Shown piece by piece: positions 31,457-31,506 of a stretch of DNA of 31,506 nt. The notes below the pieces were generated by a model. It did no database searches, was not told where the DNA came from, and saw only the letters and a program-made list of their open reading frames with translations. The stretch is from a virus: the IMG/VR virus record IMGVR_UViG_3300025402_000048, positions 1 to 31,506 of that record. The stretch is one strand, 5' to 3'. Made by a program: the position numbers and the translations under genes. How positions within the stretch are numbered: the stretch's first letter is position 1; the number at the start of each line of letters is the position of its first letter.

Positions 31457-31464
31457 TATAAATA
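31457..31464 (+). promoter_or_regulatory. T4-type late promoter box before the last gene
   Basis: TATAAATA lies seven bases after the gp62 stop, in the gap before the ATG at 31497. The spacing (33 bases) is like that of the other late promoters. Because replication genes are normally early/middle, this could indicate late expression of the next gene, or be a chance match in AT-rich DNA. Confidence 0.5.
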
Positions 31465-31496
31465 TATAATGTAATCAATAAAGAAAGTGATTTATA

Positions 31497-31506
31497 ATGT
31501 CTATAG
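31497..31506 (+). CDS. First codons of the next gene (3' truncated by window)
   Basis: ATG TCT ATA begins at 31497, behind AAGAAAGTGA (31480-31490). Only three codons are visible. In T4 the genes after gp62 are regA and DNA polymerase gene 43, but nothing in these codons can decide this. Confidence 0.4.

Overview
The window is a continuous, all-plus-strand stretch of a T4-like (Straboviridae-related, 'exo-T4') myovirus genome. It is AT-rich and very densely packed: most neighbouring genes overlap by 1-17 bases or sit a few bases apart, and no gap exceeds about 120 bases. Gene order and protein motifs match the marine and freshwater T4-like phages (cyanophage and pelagiphage type) better than coliphage T4. 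The phage IscU homologue is almost a copy of beta/gamma-proteobacterial IscU and keeps the LPPVK motif, which suggests a proteobacterial host of that kind. This host call is inference.

Layout. Positions 1-2580 hold an accessory block: the tail of a probable 2OG-Fe(II)-type (DUF6445-like) protein, a YkgJ-like cysteine-cluster protein, a family-2-like glycosyltransferase, a sulfotransferase and an APS kinase. The last three could form a glycan or small-molecule sulfation pathway. Positions 2614-16427 hold the virion module in canonical T4 order: neck gp13 and gp14, a 64-aa structural-motif protein, gp15, terminase gp17, sheath gp18, tube gp19, portal gp20, four small head/core-region proteins, prohead protease gp21, scaffold gp22 and major capsid gp23. 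A strong terminator follows gp23. A second tube-like protein then stands behind its own late promoter. No gp16 or gp24 was recognised.

Positions 17145-23849 hold recombination, transcription and Fe-S genes: uvsY, a small membrane protein, uvsW, an LSm-like protein, an IscA/IscU pair, late sigma factor gp55, then gp47-gp46 (SbcD/SbcC-like). Positions 23930-28793 hold an accessory/regulatory block: a 60-aa orphan, a large HExxH plus VWA protein, a CobS/MoxR-like AAA+ ATPase, a small orphan, a small HTH-like protein and a DUF5664 dNTP pyrophosphohydrolase. Positions 28780-31450 hold the replisome: clamp gp45, clamp loader gp44, three small ORFs, then gp62. The first codons of another gene end the window.

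Two promoter classes are readable. T4-type late boxes (TATAAATA) stand before gp13, gp18, gp19, gp22, the second tube-like gene and the last gene. These would be read by the gp55 sigma factor encoded here. A sigma70-like class with a recurrent -35 region (TGTACWTTAA), exact 17-bp spacing and TATAATG precedes uvsY, the 60-aa orphan, the VWA gene and cobS; looser versions precede gp55 and the HTH gene. Three of these leaders also share a GGAGAGA ribosome-binding segment and a 14-20 bp repeat, and look like shuffled regulatory cassettes. The most unusual single observation is that gene 21 has no ATG, GTG or TTG at its N-terminus and appears to start at an AUU codon placed ideally behind an AAGGAG Shine-Dalgarno.
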